DNA from: an uncultured Siphonobacter sp. | Lineage (GTDB): Bacteria; Bacteroidota; Bacteroidia; Cytophagales; Spirosomataceae | Assembly: GCA_913774715.1 (NCBI GenBank) | Contig: CAJYHS010000149.1 | Location: 62,001-126,000 of the forward strand | Length of the DNA: 64,000 bases | Reading direction: 5' to 3' | Shown here: positions 36,434-45,121 of the stretch, piece after piece | How the letters are laid out: every line of letters begins with the position of its first letter | Position numbering within the stretch: the stretch's first letter is position 1 | The notes under the pieces: model-generated | Databases searched by the model: none | Told to the model about the DNA's origin: nothing | What the model saw: the letters and a program-made list of their open reading frames with translations, nothing else | Translations under genes and position numbers: made by a program

Positions 36434-38176
36434 TTACTCCAGACGAATTTTATCAACGGCCTGGCCCGCAGGAACCATAGGGAATACATTTTCTTCTTTC
36501 TCGCAGATTACTTCGAGTAAGTAAGGCCCGTCGTGATTGAGCATGGTATCCAGTGATTCACTCAAAGCCGACCGATCCCGGCAGGTATGTCCTTCGATGT
36601 GGAAACCTTTGGCAATCGTTACAAAATCAGGGTTTTTAATGTCTACGAAGCTATAGCGATTGTCAAAGAACAATTGCTGCCACTGTCGCACCATTCCCAG
36701 AAAGTTATTATTGAGAATAACGATCTTGATATTCAGATTCTCCTGCCAGATGGTAGCCAGTTCCTGAAGCGTCATTTGGAAGCCACCGTCACCAATGAAG
36801 GTAACTACCTGGCGATCCATCGCTCCTCTTTTGGCTCCAATGGCTGCGGGTAAAGCAAAGCCCATCGTTCCGGCACCACCGGAAGTTACTACCGAGTTAT
36901 GCTTTTTAAAGCGATAATAGCGGTTGGCAAGCATCTGGTGCTGTCCAACGTCGGTCACGACTACGGCTTCCCCTTTGGTTTTTTCCGAAATCAAATGGAC
37001 TACTTCGCCCATTTTGATCTGATCGCCTTCGTGAAAAAGGGTTGCTCGGGTAATTTTTTCGTCTTCTATCGCATCATACGCCCGGAACTCGTTTCTCCAC
37101 TCTTCGTGCGTACGTTCTTCCACCAGAGGTAATAAGGCTTTCAAAGCTTCCTTGGCATCACCAATGACGGGTGCGGTAGCTTTGACATTTTTATCTACTT
37201 CAGCCGGGTCAATTTCAATGTGAACGACTTTAGCCTGGGTAGCGTACTTGCTTAAATCGCCCGTTACGCGGTCATCAAAACGCATCCCGATGGCGATTAA
37301 TAAATCGCACTGGTTGGTTAATACGTTCGTTCCGTAGTTACCGTGCATGCCCAGCCAGCCCACAAAATTCGGGTGGTCTTCATCAATGGCTGACATTCCC
37401 AAAAGCGTAACTGCGACGGGAATACCCGTCTTTTCGGTAAAGGCTTTCAGTTCTTCTTCTGCTTTGGCCAAGGTAATGCCGTGACCGGCCAGAATGTAAG
37501 GTTTCTTCGCCCGATTAATCAGTTCGGCGGCGGCCTTCAGCTGATCGTCTTTGGGCACCATCCGGGGCTTGTAACTCACCATGGTTTCGCACTTTTGGTA
37601 CGAAAAAGGTTTAGTCATTAACTCCATCTGAGCCGTCCGGGTAAAATCCAGCACGACTGGACCAGGGCGGCCCGTTTGAGCAATATAAAAGGCTTTTGCT
37701 AATACTTCAGGTACTTCATCGGCACTGGTAATCTGATAGTTCCATTTGGTAATGGGCATTGTCATACCAATAACGTCTGCTTCCTGAAACGCATCCGTTC
37801 CCAAAAGTTTGTTATATACCTGACCTACGATACACACCAGAGGTGTCGAGTCCAGCAGGGCATCACAAATGGGCGTCATCAGGTTGGTAGCTCCGGGGCC
37901 GGAGGTTACCATACAAACACCCGCCCGGTTTTGCATGCGGGCATACCCCTGAGCGGCGTGACCCGCTCCCTGCTCGTGCCGAACTAAAATATGATGCAGG
38001 ACATCCCGGTAATCGAAAAGAGCATCATACGTAGGCATGATAGCTCCGCCGGGGTATCCAAAAATGGTATCTACTCCTTCAGCCAGCAAGCCCAGCATCA
38101 GGGCATGAGAGCCCGTTACGGTGCGTTGGGAGGCTTCTTCCAAAACCTCGGCAGCGGTTTGCATCTGGTGTGCCAT
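36434..38176 (-). CDS. ilvB: Acetolactate synthase large (catalytic) subunit
   Basis: A 580-residue ThDP/FAD enzyme. The catalytic Glu lies in [15 protein letters not shown], the FAD-binding region is mid-protein ([31 protein letters not shown]), and the ThDP motif is [29 protein letters not shown]. It condenses two pyruvate or pyruvate plus 2-oxobutanoate, the first common step to Val, Leu and Ile. The start may be 38176 or Met4 (38167). It lies 70 nt after the nucleotidyltransferase gene and 10 nt before the ABM gene. Length is standard. Confidence 0.96.
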   Translation of the reverse strand: MAHQMQTAAEVLEEASQRTVTGSHALMLGLLAEGVDTIFGYPGGAIMPTYDALFDYRDVLHHILVRHEQGAGHAAQGYARMQNRAGVCMVTSGPGATNLMTPICDALLDSTPLVCIVGQVYNKLLGTDAFQEADVIGMTMPITKWNYQITSADEVPEVLAKAFYIAQTGRPGPVVLDFTRTAQMELMTKPFSYQKCETMVSYKPRMVPKDDQLKAAAELINRAKKPYILAGHGITLAKAEEELKAFTEKTGIPVAVTLLGMSAIDEDHPNFVGWLGMHGNYGTNVLTNQCDLLIAIGMRFDDRVTGDLSKYATQAKVVHIEIDPAEVDKNVKATAPVIGDAKEALKALLPLVEERTHEEWRNEFRAYDAIEDEKITRATLFHEGDQIKMGEVVHLISEKTKGEAVVVTDVGQHQMLANRYYRFKKHNSVVTSGGAGTMGFALPAAIGAKRGAMDRQVVTFIGDGGFQMTLQELATIWQENLNIKIVILNNNFLGMVRQWQQLFFDNRYSFVDIKNPDFVTIAKGFHIEGHTCRDRSALSESLDTMLNHDGPYLLEVICEKEENVFPMVPAGQAVDKIRLE

Positions 38177-38246
38177 AGGATTCTTCCTTTCTGTTAACGA
38201 TTGCTCGTTAAGCGTTTTGTATTAAATTTTATAAATGCCAATTACC

Positions 38247-38711
38247 CTATTCTTCAGGCTTATTTAAATGCTCAATGTCATTCATGTCTCTAGGACGTCC
38301 TGCTGATTTTTTAGCCTGAATCAAGTCGTTCAAATGAATGAGCCTGATTTCTAATTCATCGACCTTATGAACCAGTGCTTTCTTGTAGGTTGGTTCAAAC
38401 TCTAATCCTTTTATTGAGGTAATTAAGTCAATAGAGACAGGAGGCCGACCAAATGTAAACACATCAATATTAGAGTTATTCAGGAAATTTTCCTCTGTCA
38501 TATCAAAAACGGGCATACCAAACATCTCAAAGGCATGTACGATTTTTTGATAATTCTCTGCCGATTTATTAACCCAAATGTCCAGATCTCCAGTAGTTCT
38601 TGCGTAACCATGCAATATCACTGAATACCCTCCAACTAAAACGTACTCAACCTCACTACGGTTAAGGGCTGTAATAAAATCCTGAAAATCAGAATTGAAT
38701 ATATTTCCCAT
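38247..38711 (-). CDS. Nucleotidyltransferase-fold protein (DUF6036/MNT-like)
   Basis: A 154-residue protein of the minimal nucleotidyltransferase type: LVGGYSVILHGYARTTGDLDIWV carries the GG/GxS motif and the DxD metal pair, with a third Asp in SIDLITSIKGLEF. The end, LIHLNDLIQAKKSAGRPRDMNDIEHL, is typical of AbiEii/DUF6036-like proteins, which occur in toxin-antitoxin or abortive-infection modules. Its start shares a base with the stop of the 65-residue gene upstream (TAATG at 38709-38713), so the two form a unit. The pair looks inserted between ilvD and ilvB and is more AT-rich than its neighbours. Confidence 0.82.
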   Translation of the reverse strand: MGNIFNSDFQDFITALNRSEVEYVLVGGYSVILHGYARTTGDLDIWVNKSAENYQKIVHAFEMFGMPVFDMTEENFLNNSNIDVFTFGRPPVSIDLITSIKGLEFEPTYKKALVHKVDELEIRLIHLNDLIQAKKSAGRPRDMNDIEHLNKPEE

Positions 38712-38908
38712 TAAGCACTGTGTTTTCTCATCTTGAAAAAGGATCGATCTAACTTAGGCGGATTGCTTTTATCGAAGTTAAACGCTGTACTATTGAGATA
38801 GTTAGCCGCCTCCAGTCGATCTGACAAACTTTTACCAGCCCAATATGCTCTGTTATCTTCTGCTTCACTGTGGGATCCCATTCGAAAAGCACTACGATCC
38901 ATTTTCAT
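38711..38908 (-). CDS. Small partner of the nucleotidyltransferase (65 aa)
   Basis: A 65-residue protein (MDRSAFRMGSHSEAEDNRAYW ... RLEAANYLNSTAFNF ... PPKLDRSFFKMRKHS). I recognise this layout, with DR(S/T)-F at both ends, from small Bacteroidota proteins encoded directly before such nucleotidyltransferases; no function is established. The start may be 38908 or Met3. It begins 12 nt after the ilvD stop and overlaps the next gene by one base. It could be the antitoxin or regulator of the pair. Confidence 0.7.
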   Translation of the reverse strand: MKMDRSAFRMGSHSEAEDNRAYWAGKSLSDRLEAANYLNSTAFNFDKSNPPKLDRSFFKMRKHSA

Positions 38909-38920
38909 AAATTTTTTACT

Positions 38921-40612
38921 TTATAAATCCGTTACGCAACCCAGACTAGCCGAGGAAACGTTCTTGATATACTTGCGAAGGATACCGCGTTGGAAGGGGT
39001 TTTCAGGAGCTACCCAGGCAGCCTTCCGAGTGGCCATTTCTTCATCAGAAATATGCACCTGAAGAACATTATTGACGGCATCAATGGTAATAAGATCGCC
39101 GTCTTGTACCAGGGCAATCGGGCCGCCATCAAAAGCTTCGGGAGTCACGTGACCTACCACAAAACCGTGGGTACCGCCGGAGAAACGACCGTCCGTGATC
39201 ATGGCAATGGAATTACCCAGGCCCGCTCCAATAATGGCCGACGTTGGCTTTAACATTTCGGGCATTCCCGGACCGCCTTTGGGTCCTTCGTAACGAATGA
39301 CTACCACCATGCCGGGCTTGATTTCGCCGTTGGCCAGAGCCGCCATCAGGGTTTCTTCCTTATCACAAACCTTGGCTACGCCTTCAAAACGCTCGCCTTC
39401 TTTACCCGTGATCTTAGCTACGGCACCCGTTGGAGCCAGGTTACCGTAGAGAATTTGTAAGTGACCCGTAGCTTTGATGGGCGTTTCAATCGGGAAAATG
39501 ATTTTTTGCGTTTCAAAATCCAGATCAGGTTCTTCAGCCAGGTTTTCAGCGATAGTTTTACCCGTGATGGTCAGACAATCGCCGTGTAAAAGACCTACTT
39601 TCAGCAGATATTTCATCACCGCAGGCACCCCACCAATGGCGAGCATATCTTCCATGAAATACTTACCCGAAGGTTTTAAGTCAGCCAGTAAAGGCGTGCG
39701 GTCACTAATGTCCTGAATATCTTTCAGGGTAAATTCAATTTCAGCGGCGTGAGCAATCGCCAGGTAATGCAGAACGGCGTTGGTCGAACCACCCATTGCC
39801 ATTACTAAAGTCAAGGCATTTTCCAGTGACTTACGGGTAATGATATCGCGGGGTTTTAAATCCAGCTCGAGCAATTTCTTCATGGCTGCTCCAATGGCCA
39901 GACACTCGGCCTGTTTGCCTTCGTGCGTAGCTGGATACGAACTGGAATTAGGTAAGCTTAAACCTAAAGCTTCGATACTCGAAGCCATCGTATTAGCGGT
40001 GTACATTCCACCGCAGGCTCCCGCTCCGGGAATAGCGTTCTGGATGACTCCTTTATAATCTTCATCGGCAATCGTGCCGGCAAATTTCTTACCCAGAGCT
40101 TCAAAAGCCGATACGATATCCAGCTTCTGACCTTTCCACATACCCGTACGGATCGTTCCCCCGTAGACCATGATTCCGGGACGGTTCAGACGAGCCATGG
40201 CCATAATGGCTCCGGGCATGTTTTTATCGCATCCCACGACGGTAATTACGCCATCGTACCACTGACCGGCCACTACATCTTCAATGGAATCGGCAATAAT
40301 ATCCCGGCTGGGCAGGGAGTAACTCATGCCATCGTTCCCATTGGTCATTCCGTCTGAAACTCCAATGGTGTTAAAGATGAGGCCAACCATTCCATTGCCC
40401 TGAATACCTTTTTTTACGTGAACAGCCAGGCCATTCAAATGCATGTTACAGGTATTCCCCTCGTAACCCGTACTGGCGATGCCAATCTGGGCTTTACTCA
40501 TATCTTCCTCCGTCAAGCCAACGCCATAGAGCATAGCCTGAGCGGCGGGATTGGTTACTTCCTGAGTGAGTGTACGCGAGTACTTATTCAATGGGGTACT
40601 TTCCGTTGCCAT
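38921..40612 (-). CDS. ilvD: Dihydroxy-acid dehydratase
   Basis: A 563-residue Fe-S enzyme producing 2-oxoisovalerate and 3-methyl-2-oxovalerate. Cluster cysteines are in [11 protein letters not shown] and [13 protein letters not shown], with a third in GKVCD-like AKVCDKEE; the Mg2+-binding region and [19 protein letters not shown] and [16 protein letters not shown] are present. It is the first gene of the ilv operon, preceded by an attenuator with an Ile/Leu/Val-rich leader peptide. Length and motifs are normal. Confidence 0.97.
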   Translation of the reverse strand: MATESTPLNKYSRTLTQEVTNPAAQAMLYGVGLTEEDMSKAQIGIASTGYEGNTCNMHLNGLAVHVKKGIQGNGMVGLIFNTIGVSDGMTNGNDGMSYSLPSRDIIADSIEDVVAGQWYDGVITVVGCDKNMPGAIMAMARLNRPGIMVYGGTIRTGMWKGQKLDIVSAFEALGKKFAGTIADEDYKGVIQNAIPGAGACGGMYTANTMASSIEALGLSLPNSSSYPATHEGKQAECLAIGAAMKKLLELDLKPRDIITRKSLENALTLVMAMGGSTNAVLHYLAIAHAAEIEFTLKDIQDISDRTPLLADLKPSGKYFMEDMLAIGGVPAVMKYLLKVGLLHGDCLTITGKTIAENLAEEPDLDFETQKIIFPIETPIKATGHLQILYGNLAPTGAVAKITGKEGERFEGVAKVCDKEETLMAALANGEIKPGMVVVIRYEGPKGGPGMPEMLKPTSAIIGAGLGNSIAMITDGRFSGGTHGFVVGHVTPEAFDGGPIALVQDGDLITIDAVNNVLQVHISDEEMATRKAAWVAPENPFQRGILRKYIKNVSSASLGCVTDL

Positions 40613-40769
40613 ATTAACTCGTTGTTAAAAGAAATCAGCAAAAGAGTCAAGCGTGTGTGCAGAGCTAAACTCCTCTGTATTCATCCGTTCTTGGAATATA
40701 TAAATCAATCAAAAATTGTACTATTCAAACAAATCTTGCCTTATTCTAAGACATTAATGCCCGGATAAC

Positions 40770-40804
40770 AAAAAGACCTTTCTCGGGGTGTGAGAAAGGT
40801 CTTT
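40770..40804 (-). terminator. ilvD attenuator terminator
   Basis: On the minus strand a perfect 13-bp stem (40772-40784 with 40792-40804) with a 7-nt loop runs into five T. Its 5' arm (40790-40800) can instead pair 10 of 11 bases with 40819-40829, a segment that overlaps the leader peptide stop codon, forming the antiterminator. Confidence 0.88.
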
Positions 40805-40825
40805 CAAGGTGAATATCAACCTGTC

Positions 40826-40891
40826 TCACGCGGATGGTCGGATGAGTACGAGAATAATAATCACGAGAATATTTGAAACAAATCGGAGCAT
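40826..40891 (-). CDS. ilvL: ilv leader peptide (21 aa, 12 branched-chain residues)
   Basis: Translation from the ATG at 40891 reads MLRFVSNILVIIILVLIRPS and then Ala-stop: five Ile, four Leu, three Val in 21 residues, with the run at residues 8-17 almost entirely branched-chain. The start lies about 40 nt after the -7 box. A ribosome waiting for Ile, Leu or Val tRNA would stall here and favour the antiterminator. This gives multivalent control of ilvD and downstream genes. Confidence 0.88.
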   Translation of the reverse strand: MLRFVSNILVIIILVLIRPSA

Positions 40892-40930
40892 CAGGAATTG
40901 AATTTTGCCACTTTTTCGATTGGCATATCG

Positions 40931-40963
40931 CAAAGGTAAAGGCTTCTATTTTTCAAATCCAAA
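40931..40963 (-). promoter_or_regulatory. ilvD operon promoter
   Basis: On the minus strand TTTG (40960-40963) is followed after 21 nt by TACCTTTGC; the -7 box TACCTTTG (40931-40938) is a perfect TAnnTTTG. A second TTTG at 40954-40957 is too close. Transcription should start near 40922. Confidence 0.75.
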
Positions 40964-41491
40964 AAAAAAGGAAAGAAAATTTTGCCTTTATTTATACTTA
41001 CGACATTCTATTGTCATTTTATTAAAAACGGCTTCATAATTTTATAAAATTTGCATTACACTCAGGTAATATTACAAATTAGTTTTGTATCCGAAATACC
41101 AAAACCAAGGTTAGCACTTTAACCTTTACGGTTCATGTGCTGAGTTTAGATACCCAGGTGAGTATATAGTCAAATAGAACTAATCAAATCTACCATTTTA
41201 GCAAACCTATTTCTCTGAATCGAACAGGGTTTGAGTACTTAGTTCTGATTATAAAAATGGAATTTTTAAAGATTAAGAGAATCCGGTCATCCTTACTTTA
41301 CCGTAGGTGTTGAAGATTTACCACGGGCTAAACAGACCTTATCTGATCGGTACATAGGAAGAGTAGTCTATCTTTTTCCAGAATAGGAACCTGATATATA
41401 CCGTTTATCACGAATTTCAAAGTTTCTGTTTTTTCCTTCCTTTTTTTGCAAAAGCCTTTGTAAAGGCTCATCATTCTACCTTCAATCATAG

Positions 41492-41514
41492 GCCCCCTTT
41501 TTGGGGGCTTTTTT
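41492..41514 (+). terminator. Strong plus-strand terminator next to the ECF sigma gene
   Basis: GCCCCC-TTTTT-GGGGGC followed by six T, on the plus strand. The T-tract overlaps the stop codon of the minus-strand sigma gene. No plus-strand CDS lies upstream, so it may end an unassigned RNA. Confidence 0.7.
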
Positions 41515-42100
41515 AGTAGAGCTCTAGGAAGACCGCCAGGATACCGCTGACCACCACGTCTTTTAAAAAATGCAAAGCACGGCTGATGTGATTGGTCACT
41601 GACTGCACGTGAATGCCCATGATGTGGCCAATTTCTTCATTGGAAAGATTATCAAAGAAGGCCAGCATTACCGCTTCACGTTGCCGCTCGGGAAGTTTAC
41701 TGATTCCCTGCCGAAGCCGGGTGAGTTGTTGCTGGCGATTTTCTTCTTCCGTAATGGTAGATTCTACGGAAGGTAGCCAGGTTTCTGGCGACCAAATGCC
41801 CTCCCATTCCAGCGGTTCTTCATCTATTAAATGCTTCCGACTTTTGGAAAGAGCATTGCGTAATACCCGGAATAGATAAAATTTAATGGTTTGCAAATCC
41901 GTCAGATTTTCCCTTCGCTGCCAGATTTCAACGAACACATCCTGGATGACATCCCGGACCAGGTCATAATCCGACGTGAGGCGTTTACCATAGGAAAAAA
42001 GAGCCGGAGCATAGCGGCGATAGATGGTTTCATACGCCTGAAGATTTCCCCGGCGAAAGTCATTCCACAACTCCACGTCAGACTGAGTAGAGACGATCAT
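41513..42100 (-). CDS. ECF RNA polymerase sigma factor (no adjacent FecR)
   Basis: A 195-residue ECF sigma factor of the FecI-like Bacteroidota group: region 2 with YGKRLTSDYDLVRDVIQDVFVEIWQRR, region 4 with LPERQREAVMLAFFDNLSNEEIGHIMGIHVQSVTNHI. Unlike the sigma factor at 24.9 kb it has no FecR or SusC gene directly next to it. The nearest unpartnered FecR-SusC-SusD set starts at 48.96 kb on the other strand. The sugar-acid genes in between could be its targets, or an insertion could have split an ancestral sigma-fecR-susCD locus. Confidence 0.92.
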   Translation of the reverse strand: MIVSTQSDVELWNDFRRGNLQAYETIYRRYAPALFSYGKRLTSDYDLVRDVIQDVFVEIWQRRENLTDLQTIKFYLFRVLRNALSKSRKHLIDEEPLEWEGIWSPETWLPSVESTITEEENRQQQLTRLRQGISKLPERQREAVMLAFFDNLSNEEIGHIMGIHVQSVTNHISRALHFLKDVVVSGILAVFLELY

Positions 42101-42176
42101 AAGGTATTAAGTTGGCTTTTGTGCTCAGCCTTCCCTATAGGAAAGCTGAGCACGAAAGGTCGGTTAAATCATCTCA

Positions 42177-43634
42177 CTAACTCCAGTCCCGATCCCAGGA
42201 GTCTGGTGTATTCCAGGCATCCGTGGGAGCAAACCATTGCTCTCCTTTTTTGAGAAACTTCTTGGCAAAGTCCTCATTAAACTCCACCCCGAGTCCGGGT
42301 TTATCGGGCACTTTTACAAAACCATTGGCAAAGGGCTTATCAATGCCCGTCACCAAATCTTCCCAGCCTGCTATATCTACCCCGTGGTGTTCCAGGGCAA
42401 TAAAATTTTGTGTAGCTGCCGCACAGTGTACATTCGCCATCATACAAATAGGCGTTCCGGCAAAGTGCATCGCCATGGGAATGCCACGCTCTTCGGCATA
42501 GTCCCCAATTTTCTTGGTTTCAAGAATTCCGCCCGAAGAAGCCAAATCCGGGTGAATGATGTCCACGGCTTTGGCATCAATGAGTTTAATGAATTCTTCT
42601 TTACCGAAAATGTCTTCGCCCGTGAGCGTTGGCGTTTCGATGGCTTCGGTAATCTGCCTCCACTGATCATGATAAAACCAGGGCACCAGATCTTCCAGCC
42701 AGGCCAGCTGATATTTTTCAACGGCTTTTCCAATGCGAATGGCCGTGTTTACATCAAAGTGCCCAAAGTGATCCGCTGAAATGGGTATATCGTATCCGAC
42801 CACGCTACGCACCTTTTCTACGTAATCAGCAATGTACTGGATGCCTTTTTCCGTCACCTGCACCCGGGTAAAGGGGTGTTTGGTTAAGCCGTAGCTACCG
42901 ATGCGGCCATTTTTACTGTTGCCATATTGGTTTTTAATATCCCAAAGCCCGGCTCCAATGAGCATGTCAGGTTTATCGGCCAGCAGGCCAATACCGAAGT
43001 CCATTTTAAGCCAGGTATAGCCGCGATCCAGACGGGTTTCCTTGAGTTTTTTGCCAAAAGCTTTCGGATCGTCCACCTCGGGCGTATCCGCGTAAAGTCT
43101 GATTTCATCGCGGTATTTACCCCCCAGCATCTGATACACGGGTACGTTATAAGCCTTACCCGCCAAATCCCAAAGAGCCATTTCCACGCCACAAACGCCA
43201 CCCGCTGCCCGTCCGTGATTGGCAAAGGGACGGATCATTTTAAAGAGTTGCTCGACGTTACAGGGGTTCTTACCCAGCAATCGGCTTTTAAGCATCAAGG
43301 CGTACTTGGGACTACCACCATCGCGAACCTCACCCCAACCAATTAGACCCTGGTTAGTATCAATGCGAATGACGGGGCTACTAAAAGGAACTCCCTGTAA
43401 ATGAGCAATGCGTAAATCTGTAATTCTTAATTCCGAAGGTTTAGAGGCCCGCTTGACTTTCTGAGTAATGTATTCCATCTCCTCTTCGATGTGATTGTCA
43501 AAGCGTAAGCCCAGAGCTAATCCCCCCAGAGCGGCTTTTTTCATAAATCCCCGACGGTCAGACTCTACTGGAGTTACGGGCGGGGAAACAGCCGATCGGG
43601 TCGGCTGCTTGAAGCGGTCGAAAATGTTTTTCAT
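42177..43634 (-). CDS. Exported enolase-superfamily sugar-acid dehydratase-like enzyme
   Basis: A 485-residue mandelate racemase/muconate-lactonizing type protein. The N-terminus has a Tat-like signal, DRRGFMKKAALGGLALG, with Arg-Arg and a short hydrophobic stretch, so it is probably exported folded. The barrel shows the usual ligands and bases: LKMDFG after strand 2, metal ligands in SADHFGHFD, WLEDLVPW and TGEDIFGKEEF, and IHPDLASSGGILE, with a His in MAMHFAGTP. This pattern fits acid-sugar dehydratases such as mannonate, galactonate or gluconate dehydratase; the exact substrate is undetermined. Divergent from the BASS transporter and RraA-like genes, with which it probably forms a catabolic set. 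Confidence 0.82.
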   Translation of the reverse strand: MKNIFDRFKQPTRSAVSPPVTPVESDRRGFMKKAALGGLALGLRFDNHIEEEMEYITQKVKRASKPSELRITDLRIAHLQGVPFSSPVIRIDTNQGLIGWGEVRDGGSPKYALMLKSRLLGKNPCNVEQLFKMIRPFANHGRAAGGVCGVEMALWDLAGKAYNVPVYQMLGGKYRDEIRLYADTPEVDDPKAFGKKLKETRLDRGYTWLKMDFGIGLLADKPDMLIGAGLWDIKNQYGNSKNGRIGSYGLTKHPFTRVQVTEKGIQYIADYVEKVRSVVGYDIPISADHFGHFDVNTAIRIGKAVEKYQLAWLEDLVPWFYHDQWRQITEAIETPTLTGEDIFGKEEFIKLIDAKAVDIIHPDLASSGGILETKKIGDYAEERGIPMAMHFAGTPICMMANVHCAAATQNFIALEHHGVDIAGWEDLVTGIDKPFANGFVKVPDKPGLGVEFNEDFAKKFLKKGEQWFAPTDAWNTPDSWDRDWS

Positions 43635-43786
43635 AGTACTTTATAAAGTTTAGAGGTAATTTTTCGACGAAAAGTTACGCACAATACAGATTATCCAAGA
43701 AAAAATTGTCTTTTTTTTGCAGTAATTCCTGCGTACTCTCATTTCTGACTACGTTTAAGGACTATTTATACCTCTAAACAGTATCT

Positions 43787-45079
43787 ATGAAAAAGTTATT
43801 CACTTTCGCTCTGATCCTGAGCGGGATAAGCCTGTTGCTTGCCCTGGGCTTATTTTTAACGGGATCAGGACAGCTCACCGCCCTGCCCGTAGTGGGGGGT
43901 CTGCTGCTGCTGGCTTTGGGAGTCAAACGATCCCCGGCTACGTCCAGTTTAAGCTACACGGTATTGATTTTATCGGCCGTATCAGTGGCCATGTACCAAC
44001 CGCAATGGTTTTTAAGATGGGGTGATTTTGAGTTGAAACGGCTCATTATTCCCCTGCTTCAAATCATCATGTTTGGCATGGGTTCCCAGTCCAGTCTGGA
44101 AGATTTTGCGGGCATTGCCAAAAACCCCAAAGGCGTATTAGTGGGGATTGCCAGTCATTACCTGATTATGCCCAGTGTAGGCTTTTTGCTGGCGGTCTCC
44201 TTCCCCCTACCGCCCGAAATTGCTACGGGTATTATTCTGGTGGGTTGTTCTCCCAGTGGCTTGGCCTCCAACGTTATGGCTTACATTGCCCGGGCTAATG
44301 TGCCCCTGTCGGTTACGGTAACCGCTTTTTCCACCCTGCTTTCGCCGGTATTAACCCCTGCCTTACTACAACTACTGGCGGGAGCATTCTTACCCGTTGA
44401 TTTTTGGAAAATGGTCATGGAAATTTTTAACATTACTATTCTACCCATCGTGGCGGGCCTTTTGTTTAATGCCCTGGCCTATCCGGGACAAACCCGTCGG
44501 AGCATTACCATCCAAATTGTGGTGTATCTGGGCATTATTCTTTTGAAAAACACCATTGCTTTGCAGGAAGGATCCACCGATTTTGCCTCGATGGTGGGCT
44601 GGAACGTTTTCTGGTTTATTGCCATGCCCGTGCTTGGAGGCTGGCTCTTCCAGCGACTGGCGGGTGGCAAACGCGAAATCATGGACCGCATTCTTTCTTC
44701 GCTTTCCATGGCCGGTATTACCACCATCATTGTCGTCATTACTGCCGCCGGTCAGCAAAGCCTTCTGCAGGTAGGGCTTATTCTGGTGCTGGCCTGTTTT
44801 CTGCACAATACACTGGGTTACTTTCTGGGTTACTGGAGTTGTCGACTCGTCGGTCTTAGCGAGCAGTCGAGTCGCTCGGTAGCCTTTGAAGTCGGCATGC
44901 AAAATGCGGGTATGGCTTCAGGTTTGGCTCTTCAGATGGGGCAGTTAGCCACGACAGGACTCGCTCCCGCCGTTTTTGGTCCTTTAATGAACACGACTGG
45001 TTCCATGCTGGCAAATTGGTGGCGAACCAAACCACCCAAGGAAGAAGTTGAACCTCAGGCTTCAACCCTTATTTCTTAA
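43787..45079 (+). CDS. Bile acid:sodium symporter (BASS) family transporter
   Basis: A 430-residue inner-membrane protein with about ten helices. The BASS core is recognisable: FGMGSQSSLEDFAGIAKNPKGVLVGIASHYLIMPSVGF, GIILVGCSPSGLASNVMAYIARANVPLSVTVT, then FEVGMQNAGMASGLALQ, which holds the crossover and Na+-binding positions. An extra N-terminal pair of helices (residues 1-80) makes it longer than the ~320-residue norm. Members carry organic anions such as pantoate or keto acids, so uptake of an acid sugar product fits the neighbours. The leader has ACCTCTAAA 9 nt before the start. Confidence 0.88.
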   Translation: MKKLFTFALILSGISLLLALGLFLTGSGQLTALPVVGGLLLLALGVKRSPATSSLSYTVLILSAVSVAMYQPQWFLRWGDFELKRLIIPLLQIIMFGMGSQSSLEDFAGIAKNPKGVLVGIASHYLIMPSVGFLLAVSFPLPPEIATGIILVGCSPSGLASNVMAYIARANVPLSVTVTAFSTLLSPVLTPALLQLLAGAFLPVDFWKMVMEIFNITILPIVAGLLFNALAYPGQTRRSITIQIVVYLGIILLKNTIALQEGSTDFASMVGWNVFWFIAMPVLGGWLFQRLAGGKREIMDRILSSLSMAGITTIIVVITAAGQQSLLQVGLILVLACFLHNTLGYFLGYWSCRLVGLSEQSSRSVAFEVGMQNAGMASGLALQMGQLATTGLAPAVFGPLMNTTGSMLANWWRTKPPKEEVEPQASTLIS

Positions 45080-45121
45080 TACCTGATTATTCTTTATATA
45101 CCTCTAAATTCTATTGTTCGT

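Larger units (their letters stand above)
40613..41512. other. 900-nt non-coding region: ilv leader plus unassigned DNA
   Basis: From 40613 to about 40970 lies the ilvD leader, with promoter, leader peptide and attenuator. From about 41000 to 41490 I find no convincing CDS on either strand. A plus-strand -7 box (TAGTTTTG, 41080-41087) and a plus-strand terminator at 41492-41514 could bound an RNA of about 400 nt. A hairpin AGCCTT-TGTA-AAGGCT lies at about 41454-41469. I cannot match it to RNase P, tmRNA or 6S RNA. Confidence 0.5.

Noticed and set aside
41198-41230. tRNA-like T-arm (minus strand TTCGATT loop)
   Set aside because: The T-stem has a mismatch and there is no matching acceptor stem, D-arm or anticodon arm at the right distance.
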